A DNA stretch of 64,000 nt, from contig NZ_SMAR01000016.1 in assembly GCF_004342225.1 (NCBI RefSeq), positions 1 through 64,000 of the forward strand, read 5' to 3'. The notes under the pieces were generated by a model. The model saw only the letters and a list, made by a program, of their open reading frames with translations, had not been told where the DNA came from and did not search any database. Position numbers and translations under genes: made by a program. This document shows, one piece after another, positions 1 through 8,363 of the stretch. Each line of letters starts with the position of its first letter. Position 1 is the first letter of the stretch. This DNA comes from Martelella mediterranea (GTDB lineage: Bacteria > Pseudomonadota > Alphaproteobacteria > Rhizobiales > Rhizobiaceae).

Positions 1-90
1 TGCCGTCAACGTCGTCTTGCCGTGGTCAACGTGACCAACTGTACCAATGTTGACGTGCGGCTTCGTGCGCGTGAACTTTTCCTTTGCCAT
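1..90 (-). CDS. tuf: Elongation factor Tu, N-terminal fragment (gene runs off the left edge)
   Basis: The first 30 codons on the minus strand encode [20 protein letters not shown] followed by [10 protein letters not shown], the EF-Tu start with its P-loop [10 protein letters not shown]-Tu carries aminoacyl-tRNA to the ribosome as a GTPase. The ATG is at 90, preceded by an AGGAAG ribosome site. The rest lies left of the window. The tRNA-Tyr/tRNA-Gly pair upstream on the same strand suggests this is the copy equivalent to tufB, which in many proteobacteria follows these tRNAs. Confidence 0.97.
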   Translation of the reverse strand, partial: MAKEKFTRTKPHVNIGTVGHVDHGKTTLTA

Positions 91-284
91 TTTTATGCTT
101 CCTGTAACTGGTAACACGGATGACCCGGCGAACCGGTTTAGTGCCGCCGTTTAAGGCTTTCCCGGACAATAAGCAAGACCAAATCGCATAGTTATCGTCG
201 CTGCTGCCTTCTGAAAGCCAAGTGTTTGCAATCGCTATACTGTTTTGCGATTGAAAAACGTCAGTGAAAATTGGCCGGCGCAGT
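91..284. other. Intergenic region between diguanylate cyclase and tuf, with one small hairpin
   Basis: This 194-base stretch is the tuf leader. It has an inverted repeat, CAATCGC at 229-235 and GCGATTG at 247-253 (11-base loop), just downstream of the diguanylate cyclase stop on the minus strand. No clear U-run follows it on that strand, so it is only a weak terminator candidate. I could not assign a confident tuf promoter. Confidence 0.4.
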
Positions 285-1487
285 TCAGGCTGGGGTGCTT
301 CCGGTTACTTTTTCACACATTATGGAAGATTTGGTAACCTCAGGACCGGCTGACATATCCCGGCCGTCAGCTTCGCCCACAACCCGGTTGCGACCGGAAC
401 GCTTGGCCTGATAAAGAGCCTGATCGGCGTCACGATAAAGCGCTTCATAGCCCAGTCTGGCGGGCAGCGATGCCACACCAATACTGCAACTGATCCTAAA
501 ACCTGATGGCACATGATCGAACCGGGCTTCAGAGAAGCGGGCCCTGATCCTCTCGCTCAAGGATACGGCACCTTGCTGACTGATACCGGTTGCAAGAATA
601 GCGAATTCATCACCGCCAATGCGACCAATGAGATCGCTGGAACGGGATTGTTCTCTAAGGAGATTGCCGAACGCGCTCAGCACGGCATCGCCGACAGGGT
701 GACCAAAGGAATCGTTGATCGTTTTGAAGTCATCCAGATCGAGCAGAATAAGCGCGATTTCGGAAGATTCATGAAGATTGTAGACGACGTCTACCGACCG
801 ATCAAAGCCCGCGCGGTTCAAAACGCCGGAAAGCGTATCCTGATCCCGCAGCCGGTTCAGGTTTTCCAGCGATTCCACAAAATGCGAGGCGAGAATCTCA
901 AGCGCGAGGATCATCGCGATCAGCAGGATATACATCTGCAGGAATTGCCAGATCGCACTCGATGGATCCGCAATATCAGCGGTGAATAGTGTTGCGACCG
1001 TACGCGCTGTATGCATGACACCAAGTGCGACAAGCGTCCAGAAAATCATCTTGTCATGAATGCTGTCCGTCCGGTGCACCCAGAACCGCGCCAAAACCAG
1101 CACCATATAAGCAAACAGACTGGCGTTAACGGCAATCGTGCGGGCTTCAATTGTACTGGTCACCAGAAAATAGAGATAAACACCAAACATTGCAGTAAAC
1201 GCGATCAGGTTTCCGGCAATACCGAATGTTCTGCCTCTTCGTTGCAGAAGCGCTTCACCCAGCAAGACCTGACATAGGATAAAAAGCCCATTACCGATGG
1301 CGAGAGCGACATAGTCGTGCAAATGCCAGCGCACGAACATAAAGCAAAACCCAACCGCCAGCACCGAATAAGAAACGGACAGGAGAAGAAGATAGTTGCG
1401 TCGCACACCTGTTAGCCAGGCAACAACGAAACTGCCAGCGAGAATAATCAGAGCTCCCGGCACAATGAGTGCTTGCAGAATCGGCAT
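285..1487 (-). CDS. Membrane-bound GGDEF diguanylate cyclase
   Basis: 400 residues. The first 200 are a series of about six or seven hydrophobic helices of no named sensor type that I recognise. A C-terminal GGDEF domain follows (about 215-375). The active-site GGDEF is intact at residues 291-295, with the LDLDDFKTINDSFGH segment upstream. An RxxD inhibitory site (RSSD, 282-285) lies five residues before it, so the enzyme should make cyclic di-GMP from two GTP under product feedback. No EAL domain is present. It sits on the same strand between tRNA-Gly and tuf, an unusual place for a signalling gene. The signal sensed by the membrane part is unknown. Confidence 0.9.
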   Translation of the reverse strand: MPILQALIVPGALIILAGSFVVAWLTGVRRNYLLLLSVSYSVLAVGFCFMFVRWHLHDYVALAIGNGLFILCQVLLGEALLQRRGRTFGIAGNLIAFTAMFGVYLYFLVTSTIEARTIAVNASLFAYMVLVLARFWVHRTDSIHDKMIFWTLVALGVMHTARTVATLFTADIADPSSAIWQFLQMYILLIAMILALEILASHFVESLENLNRLRDQDTLSGVLNRAGFDRSVDVVYNLHESSEIALILLDLDDFKTINDSFGHPVGDAVLSAFGNLLREQSRSSDLIGRIGGDEFAILATGISQQGAVSLSERIRARFSEARFDHVPSGFRISCSIGVASLPARLGYEALYRDADQALYQAKRSGRNRVVGEADGRDMSAGPEVTKSSIMCEKVTGSTPA

Positions 1488-1687
1488 CCGTCGATTGTGA
1501 CGCTAACAGCGTTCCCCGTTTTTCGCTTAAATGAACGCCCCACCCCACGCATGACTAAAAACGGGTCTATCTTACGTTCACATCCAAAGGTATTATTACC
1601 AAAGGTTGTCGCGATGTGGAATTGCAGTATCACGGAAAAATACGATTGAATGCCGTAAAACGAAAACAGGCACAAGAAATGGTGTTT

Positions 1688-1761
1688 TGGAGCGGGTAGC
1701 GGGAATCGAACCCGCGTATTCAGCTTGGAAGGCTGCTGCTCTACCATTGAGCTATACCCGC
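1688..1761 (-). tRNA. tRNA-Gly (anticodon TCC)
   Basis: On the minus strand the sequence folds as a 74-nt tRNA including an encoded 3' CCA. The acceptor arm is GCGGGTA/TACCCGC, the anticodon loop is CTTCCAA with anticodon TCC, and the T arm carries GGTTCGATTCC. It reads GGA/GGG glycine codons. It lies 18 bases downstream of the tRNA-Tyr gene, so the two are probably co-transcribed. Confidence 0.96.
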
Positions 1762-1779
1762 GGGTCTTCCAGATGCCGG

Positions 1780-1864
1780 TGGTGGAGGAGGTTGGATTCG
1801 AACCAACGTAGACTAAGTCAACGGATTTACAGTCCGTCCGTTTTAACCACTCACGCACTCCTCC
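1780..1864 (-). tRNA. tRNA-Tyr (anticodon GTA)
   Basis: An 85-nt minus-strand tRNA with a long variable arm typical of bacterial tRNA-Tyr. The acceptor stem is GGAGGAG/CTCCTCC, followed by encoded ACCA. The anticodon loop is ACTGTAAAT with GTA, and the T arm is GGTTCGAATCC. It is upstream of tRNA-Gly on the same strand, the tyr-gly order often found ahead of tufB. Confidence 0.96.
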
Positions 1865-2080
1865 AGTACCAGCCTGGACGGCGGTCATGCCGTAGACCGA
1901 AACAGTGACTTGGCTTTCGCCGTGACCCCGTTTGCGATCTGCGTGGCGTATATGACCGGCTCGCCTCTTTGTGTCAACACGCTCGTAGCGAAAAAAATGA
2001 CGAAAAAATAACAATGCACAGCGCCACGCTTTGGTGAAGGAGGGTCTGGCCGTTTCGGCTCCGCAAACGTATAAGACAGT

Positions 2081-2959
2081 ATGAGCAAAAAACACGACAA
2101 CGAGGGCGGCGCGAAAGACGCGCATTATGCCAAACTGAGACGCGCCCACCGGGATGCAAAGCGCGCCCGCGGTGAGCTGCCACACAAACCGCAGGACAAC
2201 CGCAAGAAACGGGGACCGGCAGTCCCGCTGCCCGTCGGCGAGGACGAAGTTCTTCTCTACGGCCTGCATACGGTTCGTGCGGCAATCGAAAACCCCGAAC
2301 GAACGCTGCTGGAGCTGAAAGTCTCTCAGAACGCGCTGGATCGGCTGACGGACGGGTTTTCTCTTCCCGAAGATCTGCCTGTCGAGATCGTCCACCCCCG
2401 CGCGATTGACGACATTCTTGGCTCCGACGCAATCCACCAGGGCGTTCTGCTAAAAGCACGCGCCCTGCCCGTGCGCAGGCTGGATGCGCTTCAGAAAAGC
2501 CCGCTGATTCTGGTTCTCGATCAGGTCACAGACCCGCATAATGTCGGCGCTATATTGCGCTCGGCCGTGGCCTTTTCCTGCGGCGCAGTGATTACCACGA
2601 TGCGGCACAGCCCTGCCGAATCAGGTGTTATGGCAAAATCCGCCTCAGGCGCGCTTGAATATATACCCTATATTCAGATCACCAATCTCGCCAAGGCACT
2701 CGAAGAGCTGCATGCGCTTGGCTTCACCAGTGTCGGCCTTGATTCGGAAGGGCCTGCCCCGATGGAAGAAACCCTCAGTGGTGACAAGATCGCGCTTGTT
2801 CTGGGCGCCGAAGGTAAGGGGCTAAGGCAAAAGACGAGGGAGACCGTCAGTGCCCTTGCGCGTCTGGATATGCCAGGCAAAATCAAATCGCTGAATGTTT
2901 CCAATGCTTCAGCGATCTCGCTTTATGCAGCCCGGCAGTATCTCTCCCGCAAGCCCTGA
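2081..2959 (+). CDS. rlmB: 23S rRNA (guanosine-2'-O-)-methyltransferase RlmB (TrmH/SpoU family)
   Basis: 292 residues. A lysine/arginine-rich N-terminal extension (1-55) leads into a substrate-binding SpoU_sub domain, with LYGLHTVRAAIENP near residue 65. The SpoU knotted methyltransferase domain follows. All three family motifs are visible: LDQVTDPHNVGAILRSA (motif 1), VLGAEGKGL (motif 2) and SLNVSNASAI (motif 3, at the C-terminus). It is expected to methylate the 2'-OH of G2251 in the 23S rRNA P loop using S-adenosylmethionine. It is divergent from the tRNA genes, in a translation-related neighbourhood. A tRNA-modifying TrmH paralogue is possible but less likely. Confidence 0.9.
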   Translation: MSKKHDNEGGAKDAHYAKLRRAHRDAKRARGELPHKPQDNRKKRGPAVPLPVGEDEVLLYGLHTVRAAIENPERTLLELKVSQNALDRLTDGFSLPEDLPVEIVHPRAIDDILGSDAIHQGVLLKARALPVRRLDALQKSPLILVLDQVTDPHNVGAILRSAVAFSCGAVITTMRHSPAESGVMAKSASGALEYIPYIQITNLAKALEELHALGFTSVGLDSEGPAPMEETLSGDKIALVLGAEGKGLRQKTRETVSALARLDMPGKIKSLNVSNASAISLYAARQYLSRKP

Positions 2960-3041
2960 CCACATGAAACGGCCGAACAATACGGCCGTTCATACGTTTA
3001 AACGTTGACTTGAAAGACCCGCATATCCGGAAGGCATAAAA

Positions 3042-3809
3042 ATGCATATTGTTTTCACCGATCTTGATGGCACCCTGCTTGATCATGAAACATATGCATT
3101 TGAACCTGCACGCCCTGCGCTGGAACGCCTTTCAGACCTTGGAGTCCCGCTGATTCTGGCGAGCAGCAAGACCGCTGCAGAGATGCACCCAATCGCGGAA
3201 AGCATCGGTATAGACTTTCCAATGATCGTGGAAAATGGCGCAGGCGTCGTTGACCCGTCTCGCGAAACAGCATCGGAAAACACTGTCTATAAGCGGCTTC
3301 GGGGCATCCTCAACGACATGCCCGAAGATCTGCGTGCGCTTTTTGAAGGGTTCGGAGACTGGAGTGACCAGAAGGTGGCCGAAAAGACCGGCATGCCTCT
3401 GGCATCCGCCAGCCTTGCCAAAAAGCGTCATTTTTCTGAACCGGGACTTTGGAGCGGTAACGAAGATGAACGCGCCCGATTCTGCGAACACCTGGAGGCT
3501 GAGGGTTTTCAGGCCGTTCAGGGTGGACGTTTCTTCACCCTGATGCCGCAGACATCAAAGGCGGCACGCATGCGGGAAGTCGCTGACGCATTTCATCAAA
3601 GATCAGGCGAAACCATTACAACTGTCGCACTTGGAGACGCGCCAAACGATCTGGCCATGCTGGAAACCGCTGACCACGGCTTCATCATCGCCAATCCGGC
3701 CCATAAGCCACTGCCGGTCACAGACCGCGAGCGCAAAGGTTTTATCAGGCGATCAGAAAAACCCGGCCCTGCCGGATGGAATGACATGATATTGCAATTG
3801 TTTAAATAA
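3042..3809 (+). CDS. HAD-IIB phosphatase of the mannosyl/glucosyl-3-phosphoglycerate phosphatase family
   Basis: 255 residues with the HAD nucleophile motif FTDLDGTLLD (D7, D9), a motif II serine/threonine region near LASSKT, and motif IV GDAPNDLAML (D199, D203). The family removes phosphate from mannosyl-3-phosphoglycerate or glucosyl-3-phosphoglycerate to give the compatible solute. The gene 79 bases downstream is a GT81-type glucosyl-3-phosphoglycerate synthase, so glucosyl-3-phosphoglycerate is the likelier substrate here. That choice is inferred from context, because the two phosphatases are close homologues. The start ATG follows a GAAGG-like site. Confidence 0.85.
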   Translation: MHIVFTDLDGTLLDHETYAFEPARPALERLSDLGVPLILASSKTAAEMHPIAESIGIDFPMIVENGAGVVDPSRETASENTVYKRLRGILNDMPEDLRALFEGFGDWSDQKVAEKTGMPLASASLAKKRHFSEPGLWSGNEDERARFCEHLEAEGFQAVQGGRFFTLMPQTSKAARMREVADAFHQRSGETITTVALGDAPNDLAMLETADHGFIIANPAHKPLPVTDRERKGFIRRSEKPGPAGWNDMILQLFK

Positions 3810-3888
3810 TATCATTCGAAACGGGAACAGTACCGGTTGAAGGCCGCAGTGAGTCTGGTCATTCAACCTATAAAGCAGGAGCGCCCCT

Positions 3889-5109
3889 ATGGCTGACTTT
3901 CATCAAAACGGCGTTGTCGCAACGCTTCACAATCTTCGCGAGCGTTCACTTCATCGCGTCGAACGGGAGCTGACCAGCTTCAGCGCCACACGTCCCATCA
4001 CGCTGATCCTGCCATCACTGTTTTCCGAGCTGGAAGCCGACGCGCTTGATAATATCGTCCAGCAGCTCATGGAAGTACCCTACATCTCGAATATTATCAT
4101 CGGCCTCGATCAGGCCAATGAAGAACAGTACCGCCACGCACTGAAATATTTCAGCCGCCTGCCGCAGCAGCATGCCGTTCTGTGGAACGACGGCCCCCGC
4201 ATGAAGGCCATTCACGAGCGTCTCGATATGGCTTCACTGGCCCCGGAGCAGCCCGGAAAGGGTCGCAATGTCTGGTATTGCATTGGCTATGTGCTGGGCG
4301 CGCGCAACTCTTCTGTCGTCGCTTTGCACGATTGCGACATCGTCACCTACTCGCGTGAGATGCTGGCGCGGCTGGTCTACCCGGTGACCAATCCGGCCTT
4401 TCCTTACGTGTTCTCCAAGGGCTATTACCCGCGGATCGCCGATGGCTCTCTCAATGGCCGGGTCACTCGTCTTCTGGTCACCCCGTTGCTCTTGAGCCTT
4501 GAAAAGACGATCGGACACCAGCCCTACATCGATTACCTGAAGGCCTTCCGTTACCCGCTGGCCGGCGAATTTGCCATGCGCACGCATATTCTGGCAGATA
4601 TCCGCATCCCGTGGGACTGGGGACTGGAGATCGGCGTACTCTCGGAACTGTGGCGCAATTTCTCCAATACGGCGATCTGCCAGGTGGATATTTCAGACGC
4701 CTATGATCATAAGCACCAGCCACTATCGCCAGAAGATGCGCAAAAGGGCCTCTCGCGCATGTCGACCGACATCTGCAAGGCAGTTTTCCGCAAGCTGGCA
4801 ACCGATGGCGTCACCTTCTCGCACGAAACGCTGCGTACGGTGAAAGCTGCTTATTTCCGCACTGCACTGGATCTGGTTGAGATCTATCACAACGACGCGC
4901 GCATGAACGGCCTTTCAACGGACCGCCATAAGGAAGAACAGGCCGTCGAACTGTTTGCAACAAACCTGACGGAAGCCGGAAACTCGTTCCTCGAGACGCC
5001 GGATGCAACGCCGCTGATGCCACGCTGGAACCGAGTCTTAAGTGCAATGCCTGATATTCTTGACGAGATGCAGGGTGCCGTTGCTGCAGACATGGCGGAA
5101 TACGGATAA
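3889..5109 (+). CDS. gpgS: Glucosyl-3-phosphoglycerate synthase-like glycosyltransferase (GT81)
   Basis: 406 residues of a GT-A fold glycosyltransferase. The N-terminal half has the nucleotide-sugar segment ITLILPSLFSELE and a metal-binding D148-C-D150 (ALHDCDIVTYS). The central part (FSKGYYPR, GEFAMRTHI, WGLEIGVLSEL) is characteristic of GpgS enzymes, which transfer glucose from an NDP-glucose to 3-phosphoglycerate. With the phosphatase just upstream it would make glucosylglycerate, an osmolyte and sometimes a nitrogen-limitation solute. A good AGGAG site precedes ATG 3889, and a strong terminator follows. Activity with GDP-mannose cannot be excluded from sequence alone. Confidence 0.8.
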   Translation: MADFHQNGVVATLHNLRERSLHRVERELTSFSATRPITLILPSLFSELEADALDNIVQQLMEVPYISNIIIGLDQANEEQYRHALKYFSRLPQQHAVLWNDGPRMKAIHERLDMASLAPEQPGKGRNVWYCIGYVLGARNSSVVALHDCDIVTYSREMLARLVYPVTNPAFPYVFSKGYYPRIADGSLNGRVTRLLVTPLLLSLEKTIGHQPYIDYLKAFRYPLAGEFAMRTHILADIRIPWDWGLEIGVLSELWRNFSNTAICQVDISDAYDHKHQPLSPEDAQKGLSRMSTDICKAVFRKLATDGVTFSHETLRTVKAAYFRTALDLVEIYHNDARMNGLSTDRHKEEQAVELFATNLTEAGNSFLETPDATPLMPRWNRVLSAMPDILDEMQGAVAADMAEYG

Positions 5110-5153
5110 GCGGCCACGATCCAGATTAAGACCCGATTTCTAAGCTGAGACAA

Positions 5154-5186
5154 AAAAAGGCCGGACGCTGATGCGCCCGGCCTTTT
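5154..5186. terminator. Bidirectional rho-independent terminator between gpgS and the haem receptor gene
   Basis: AAAAGGCCGG and CCGGCCTTTT form a GC-rich stem around a short loop, with an A-run before it and a T-run after it. It can therefore terminate the gpgS transcript on the plus strand and the receptor transcript on the minus strand. Confidence 0.85.
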
Positions 5187-5208
5187 CGATCTCGTGTTTC
5201 GGCAAGTA

Positions 5209-7482
5209 TCAGAATTTCTGCGTCAGAGAGATTTTGAACGTCCGGCCCGGTTCAGAATAATATTCCTGAGGCTGAGAGATCGAGGTGACTTGATTGTCGA
5301 GGGCTTCGTAGTAGGTCTGGTCAAAGACGTTGAACACACCCGCCTGCACGCGCAGACCATTCAGCTGTTCAGGTTCCCACCACGCAGTTAGATCCACGAT
5401 GCCATAACCTGGCCATTCATAAGCAGCGTCACCGTCCACTGTCGTGTTCTCTGAGACACCGGCAGCAAGAACCCAGTTGGCATTTACGCCCCAGATATCA
5501 TTGTTGTAGCCACCGCCGAGGATCGCTTTGAGAGGCGCAACGGAAGCAAGGAAACTGTCTCCGTCATCCATGTTCCAGCCCCGTGCAAACGCCAGTGAGC
5601 CGCGAACGCTGAAATCATTGGCGAATGTCTTCTGGCCGGAAAGCTCCAGACCGGCAATCTGCACATTGGCAATGTTCACATTTTGCGAAACTGTGCCCGC
5701 CCCGAAAAACAGGTTCTCTGGCTGCAGCCCCATAGCCCTTACTTCACTGTCAGTAAATGTCCTCGTACCTATGAAATCATAGTAGCGGTTATAGAAAGTA
5801 GAAATTCGAGCGCCAGTATCCACGTCACCGAAATTTGACCCAAATTCGAAGCCCCAGCTTGTCTCCGGCTTCAGATCCGAATTACCTAGCCTAAAATAGG
5901 ATGTGGGAGACCCATAGGACAAATACAGTTCAGGCGCTGTTGGTGCGCGGAAAGATGTGGCGAACTGACCGAACAGCTCCACATCAGGAGTCAAATCGTA
6001 CGCCGCAAGGATTTTCGGCGAAACATGGAATCCGGTTTGCTTTTCCGGCTCGCCAACAATCCGATAACCATCGTTTTTGGCGAAGGCATCGCCACTCTTT
6101 GGATCACGCCAGTAAGCATCCATTCTCAGGCCCGGTGTCACCGTCAGACCAGTATCACCGAACACCATTTCATCCTGCACATAGAGACCGAGATCATAAG
6201 AGTTCACCTCAGGTGAGTCAGACTGATTATTGTGGTATGTACTACACGGAGGAAACATCGCCGCGCGTGGGCTACACGTGTCATGCCCCGCACTATACTG
6301 CGTGAAATTGGCATAATCGAAGCTGCCACCAACCGTCACGGTATGCTGCACATCACCGGTGAAGAAGGTGTTGCTCGCCCAGCCGGTGACGCCGTAGTCT
6401 TCCTGCGTAATTTTGGAGGTGCGTCCGAAATCGCCTGCCGGCGACGTCAGACGTGTGCCATTTGTGCCGCTGACGCGCTGGTTCCGCTGCCAGTAAACGG
6501 TTGCCCAGGCGGCATCCACCCAGCCATCTGTTGAAAATGCGTTATAGCTGTAATCCAGCGAAACGCGATCGCGGTGCTTGTCTTCTGAACCACGCCAGTC
6601 ATTCGGGTCGTAACGCGAGCCGACATACTGATCTGCCAGCAGATCGATGTCCTTATCGTAATCGTAGCGTTCAACCGTCAGGCCGAGCCGTGTTGCGTCA
6701 TCAATCTGCTGCTGAAGCTTGAACAGGAAATTGTCTTCATCATAAGTCGCGGGGTTGGCTTCGGTCCGGTCTGCGCCGTAGCCACCGACATTTCCGTTGG
6801 TTTCGGTTTCATGGCCGTGGGTGTAAATCCCCTGGAACAACACAGATGTCCCCTTCTCCGAACGGGCAGCAAATGCGGCATCGCCAGTGATGCTTTCATC
6901 GGCGCTGTTGTAAAGCGCACGAACGCGACCACCGAATTTCGCGCCCTCCTCCAGCAGGTCGTCCGGCTCCAGCGTATTGACAAGAAATGCGCCACCCATG
7001 GCTCCGCCACCCGCGCGGCTGGAATCAGCACCACGCACGATGTCGATCGTGGCAACAGAATTGAAATTGAAACTGTCGACACCACCACCGGAATCGGAAC
7101 GTGCGCCCGGATCAAGGTAGGGAATCGGAATACCATCGATTGTGGTCAGAACCCGGGGGCCCTGAAGACCGCGGATATTGATCGAGCCACCGTCGTCACC
7201 GGCGAAGGCGACGCCTGGAACAAGCATATTTCCAAGATCGTCGACGGACTGGATCATATCACGATCCAGCTCCTGTTCTGTCACCTCGGTGGCAAGCGGC
7301 GTTTCCGCAACACCACTTTTATCACGTGTTCCTTTTGTTGTTACCGTCACCGGCTGAAGCACGGTCGTCGCACCATTCTCGGCCGTTGTCGCGGCCTCCT
7401 GCGCAAAAGCAGTTGCAGCAAAAGCGACGGTCGCCATGGCCGTGCAGGCAAGAAAGGCAGTTCGGGAAGTCCCCTTACGCAT
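5209..7482 (-). CDS. TonB-dependent haem/haemoglobin receptor (BhuA/HmuR-like)
   Basis: 757 residues. A signal peptide ends near AFAQEA. A TonB-box/plug domain follows (about 55-170, with NIRGLQGPRVLTTIDGIP), then a 22-strand-type barrel ending in phenylalanine (SLTQKF). Near residues 505-540 are SFRAPTAPELY and NSDLKPE, matching the FRAP-box and NPDL region of haem receptors. It would take haem or haemoglobin through the outer membrane using TonB energy. No hmu/bhu transport genes are adjacent. ATG 7482 is chosen; a GTG one codon earlier is possible. An iron-responsive operator candidate lies upstream at 7611-7625. Confidence 0.88.
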   Translation of the reverse strand: MRKGTSRTAFLACTAMATVAFAATAFAQEAATTAENGATTVLQPVTVTTKGTRDKSGVAETPLATEVTEQELDRDMIQSVDDLGNMLVPGVAFAGDDGGSINIRGLQGPRVLTTIDGIPIPYLDPGARSDSGGGVDSFNFNSVATIDIVRGADSSRAGGGAMGGAFLVNTLEPDDLLEEGAKFGGRVRALYNSADESITGDAAFAARSEKGTSVLFQGIYTHGHETETNGNVGGYGADRTEANPATYDEDNFLFKLQQQIDDATRLGLTVERYDYDKDIDLLADQYVGSRYDPNDWRGSEDKHRDRVSLDYSYNAFSTDGWVDAAWATVYWQRNQRVSGTNGTRLTSPAGDFGRTSKITQEDYGVTGWASNTFFTGDVQHTVTVGGSFDYANFTQYSAGHDTCSPRAAMFPPCSTYHNNQSDSPEVNSYDLGLYVQDEMVFGDTGLTVTPGLRMDAYWRDPKSGDAFAKNDGYRIVGEPEKQTGFHVSPKILAAYDLTPDVELFGQFATSFRAPTAPELYLSYGSPTSYFRLGNSDLKPETSWGFEFGSNFGDVDTGARISTFYNRYYDFIGTRTFTDSEVRAMGLQPENLFFGAGTVSQNVNIANVQIAGLELSGQKTFANDFSVRGSLAFARGWNMDDGDSFLASVAPLKAILGGGYNNDIWGVNANWVLAAGVSENTTVDGDAAYEWPGYGIVDLTAWWEPEQLNGLRVQAGVFNVFDQTYYEALDNQVTSISQPQEYYSEPGRTFKISLTQKF

Positions 7483-7610
7483 CACTGAAGTCCCTCTAAA
7501 TCTGGAAGAACCTGGCTGGCTGCGTCCGGGCTATCTGAATGGACTGGCTGGCTGGGTTATGTCTGAAACGGTGTCATAATCCGTTAATGTCGGGACTCGA
7601 TTAAAAAACA

Positions 7611-7625
7611 TGACTATTTTTGTCA
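7611..7625. promoter_or_regulatory. Candidate RirA iron-responsive operator upstream of the haem receptor
   Basis: TGACTATTTTTGTCA fits the rhizobial iron-responsive operator pattern TGA-N9-TCA bound by RirA. It is about 130 bases upstream of the receptor start in an AT-rich stretch, a sensible position for iron repression. The motif is short, so the assignment rests on position plus the regulated gene's function. Confidence 0.55.
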
Positions 7626-7753
7626 ATATTAAATGCCTGACTTTCGTCATATTTGTTCAGGCGTGTTTCTGGCTTGTAAAAAGTTCGTGCCGGGTTAGAA
7701 TTCTTCCAGAGTGATGGCCACACATCGCCCGCGGCAGGAGTGCCAGTCAGGAA

Positions 7754-8329
7754 GTGGACGTTTTGAAATTGAAAAAGATTTTCAAGAAGGGGCTGACGGC
7801 GCTTGGAATCGTCACCGTCGCAGCAGGCACTTATCTCGGTGGGTTGCAGCTGACAGGCAATTTTCATGAAGTCAAAGCCGGTGAGCTATACCGTTCCGCT
7901 CAGCCGGATGCCGCCGATCTGAAACGCTACATCAACGACTACGGGATCAAAACCGTGATCAACCTGCGTGGAGCCAAACCGGGCAAAGACTGGTACGAAG
8001 CCGAAATCTCCGAGAGTGCCGCGCTGGCCGTCAATCACGTCGACTTTCATATGTCAGACCGGACTGTGCTTTCCACGGAGCGTTCCCGCGAACTGATTGG
8101 CCTGATGCGCGACGCCCCGAAACCGATTCTGATTCATTGCCGAAGCGGTGCGGATCGCACGGGGCTTGCCTCTGTAATGTATCTTCAGCAGCTTGGAGGT
8201 GTGGGGGAAGAACGTGCCGAATGGCAACTCTCCCCGTTATATGGGCACATCGGTATTCCGGTAATAGGTCCCTATGCCATGGACCAGACCTGGGAAAACA
8301 TGGAAAAAGTATTCGGCCTTCCAAGCTGA
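7754..8329 (+). CDS. Membrane-anchored tyrosine/dual-specificity phosphatase-like protein
   Basis: 191 residues. Residues 5-33 are a positively charged and then hydrophobic segment, probably an N-terminal membrane anchor or uncleaved signal. The rest is a protein-tyrosine-phosphatase-like fold (GELYRSAQPDAADLKRYI, then TVINLRG). The P-loop HCRSGADRTG carries catalytic C129 and R135, with a general-acid region near DFHMSD. Such proteins remove phosphate from proteins or small phospho-compounds. The substrate cannot be told here. The start is GTG with a CAGGAG site about 13 bases upstream. It stands alone. Confidence 0.8.
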   Translation: MDVLKLKKIFKKGLTALGIVTVAAGTYLGGLQLTGNFHEVKAGELYRSAQPDAADLKRYINDYGIKTVINLRGAKPGKDWYEAEISESAALAVNHVDFHMSDRTVLSTERSRELIGLMRDAPKPILIHCRSGADRTGLASVMYLQQLGGVGEERAEWQLSPLYGHIGIPVIGPYAMDQTWENMEKVFGLPS

Positions 8330-8363
8330 AGAAAGCTGCGGGTCATCGCCGTCTTAAATGCGG

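Noticed and set aside
1488-2437. Long minus-strand open frames spanning the tRNA genes and the 5' part of rlmB
   Set aside because: They cover two clear tRNA genes and run antisense to rlmB. The translations contain tRNA-derived segments and show no domain, so they are not genes.
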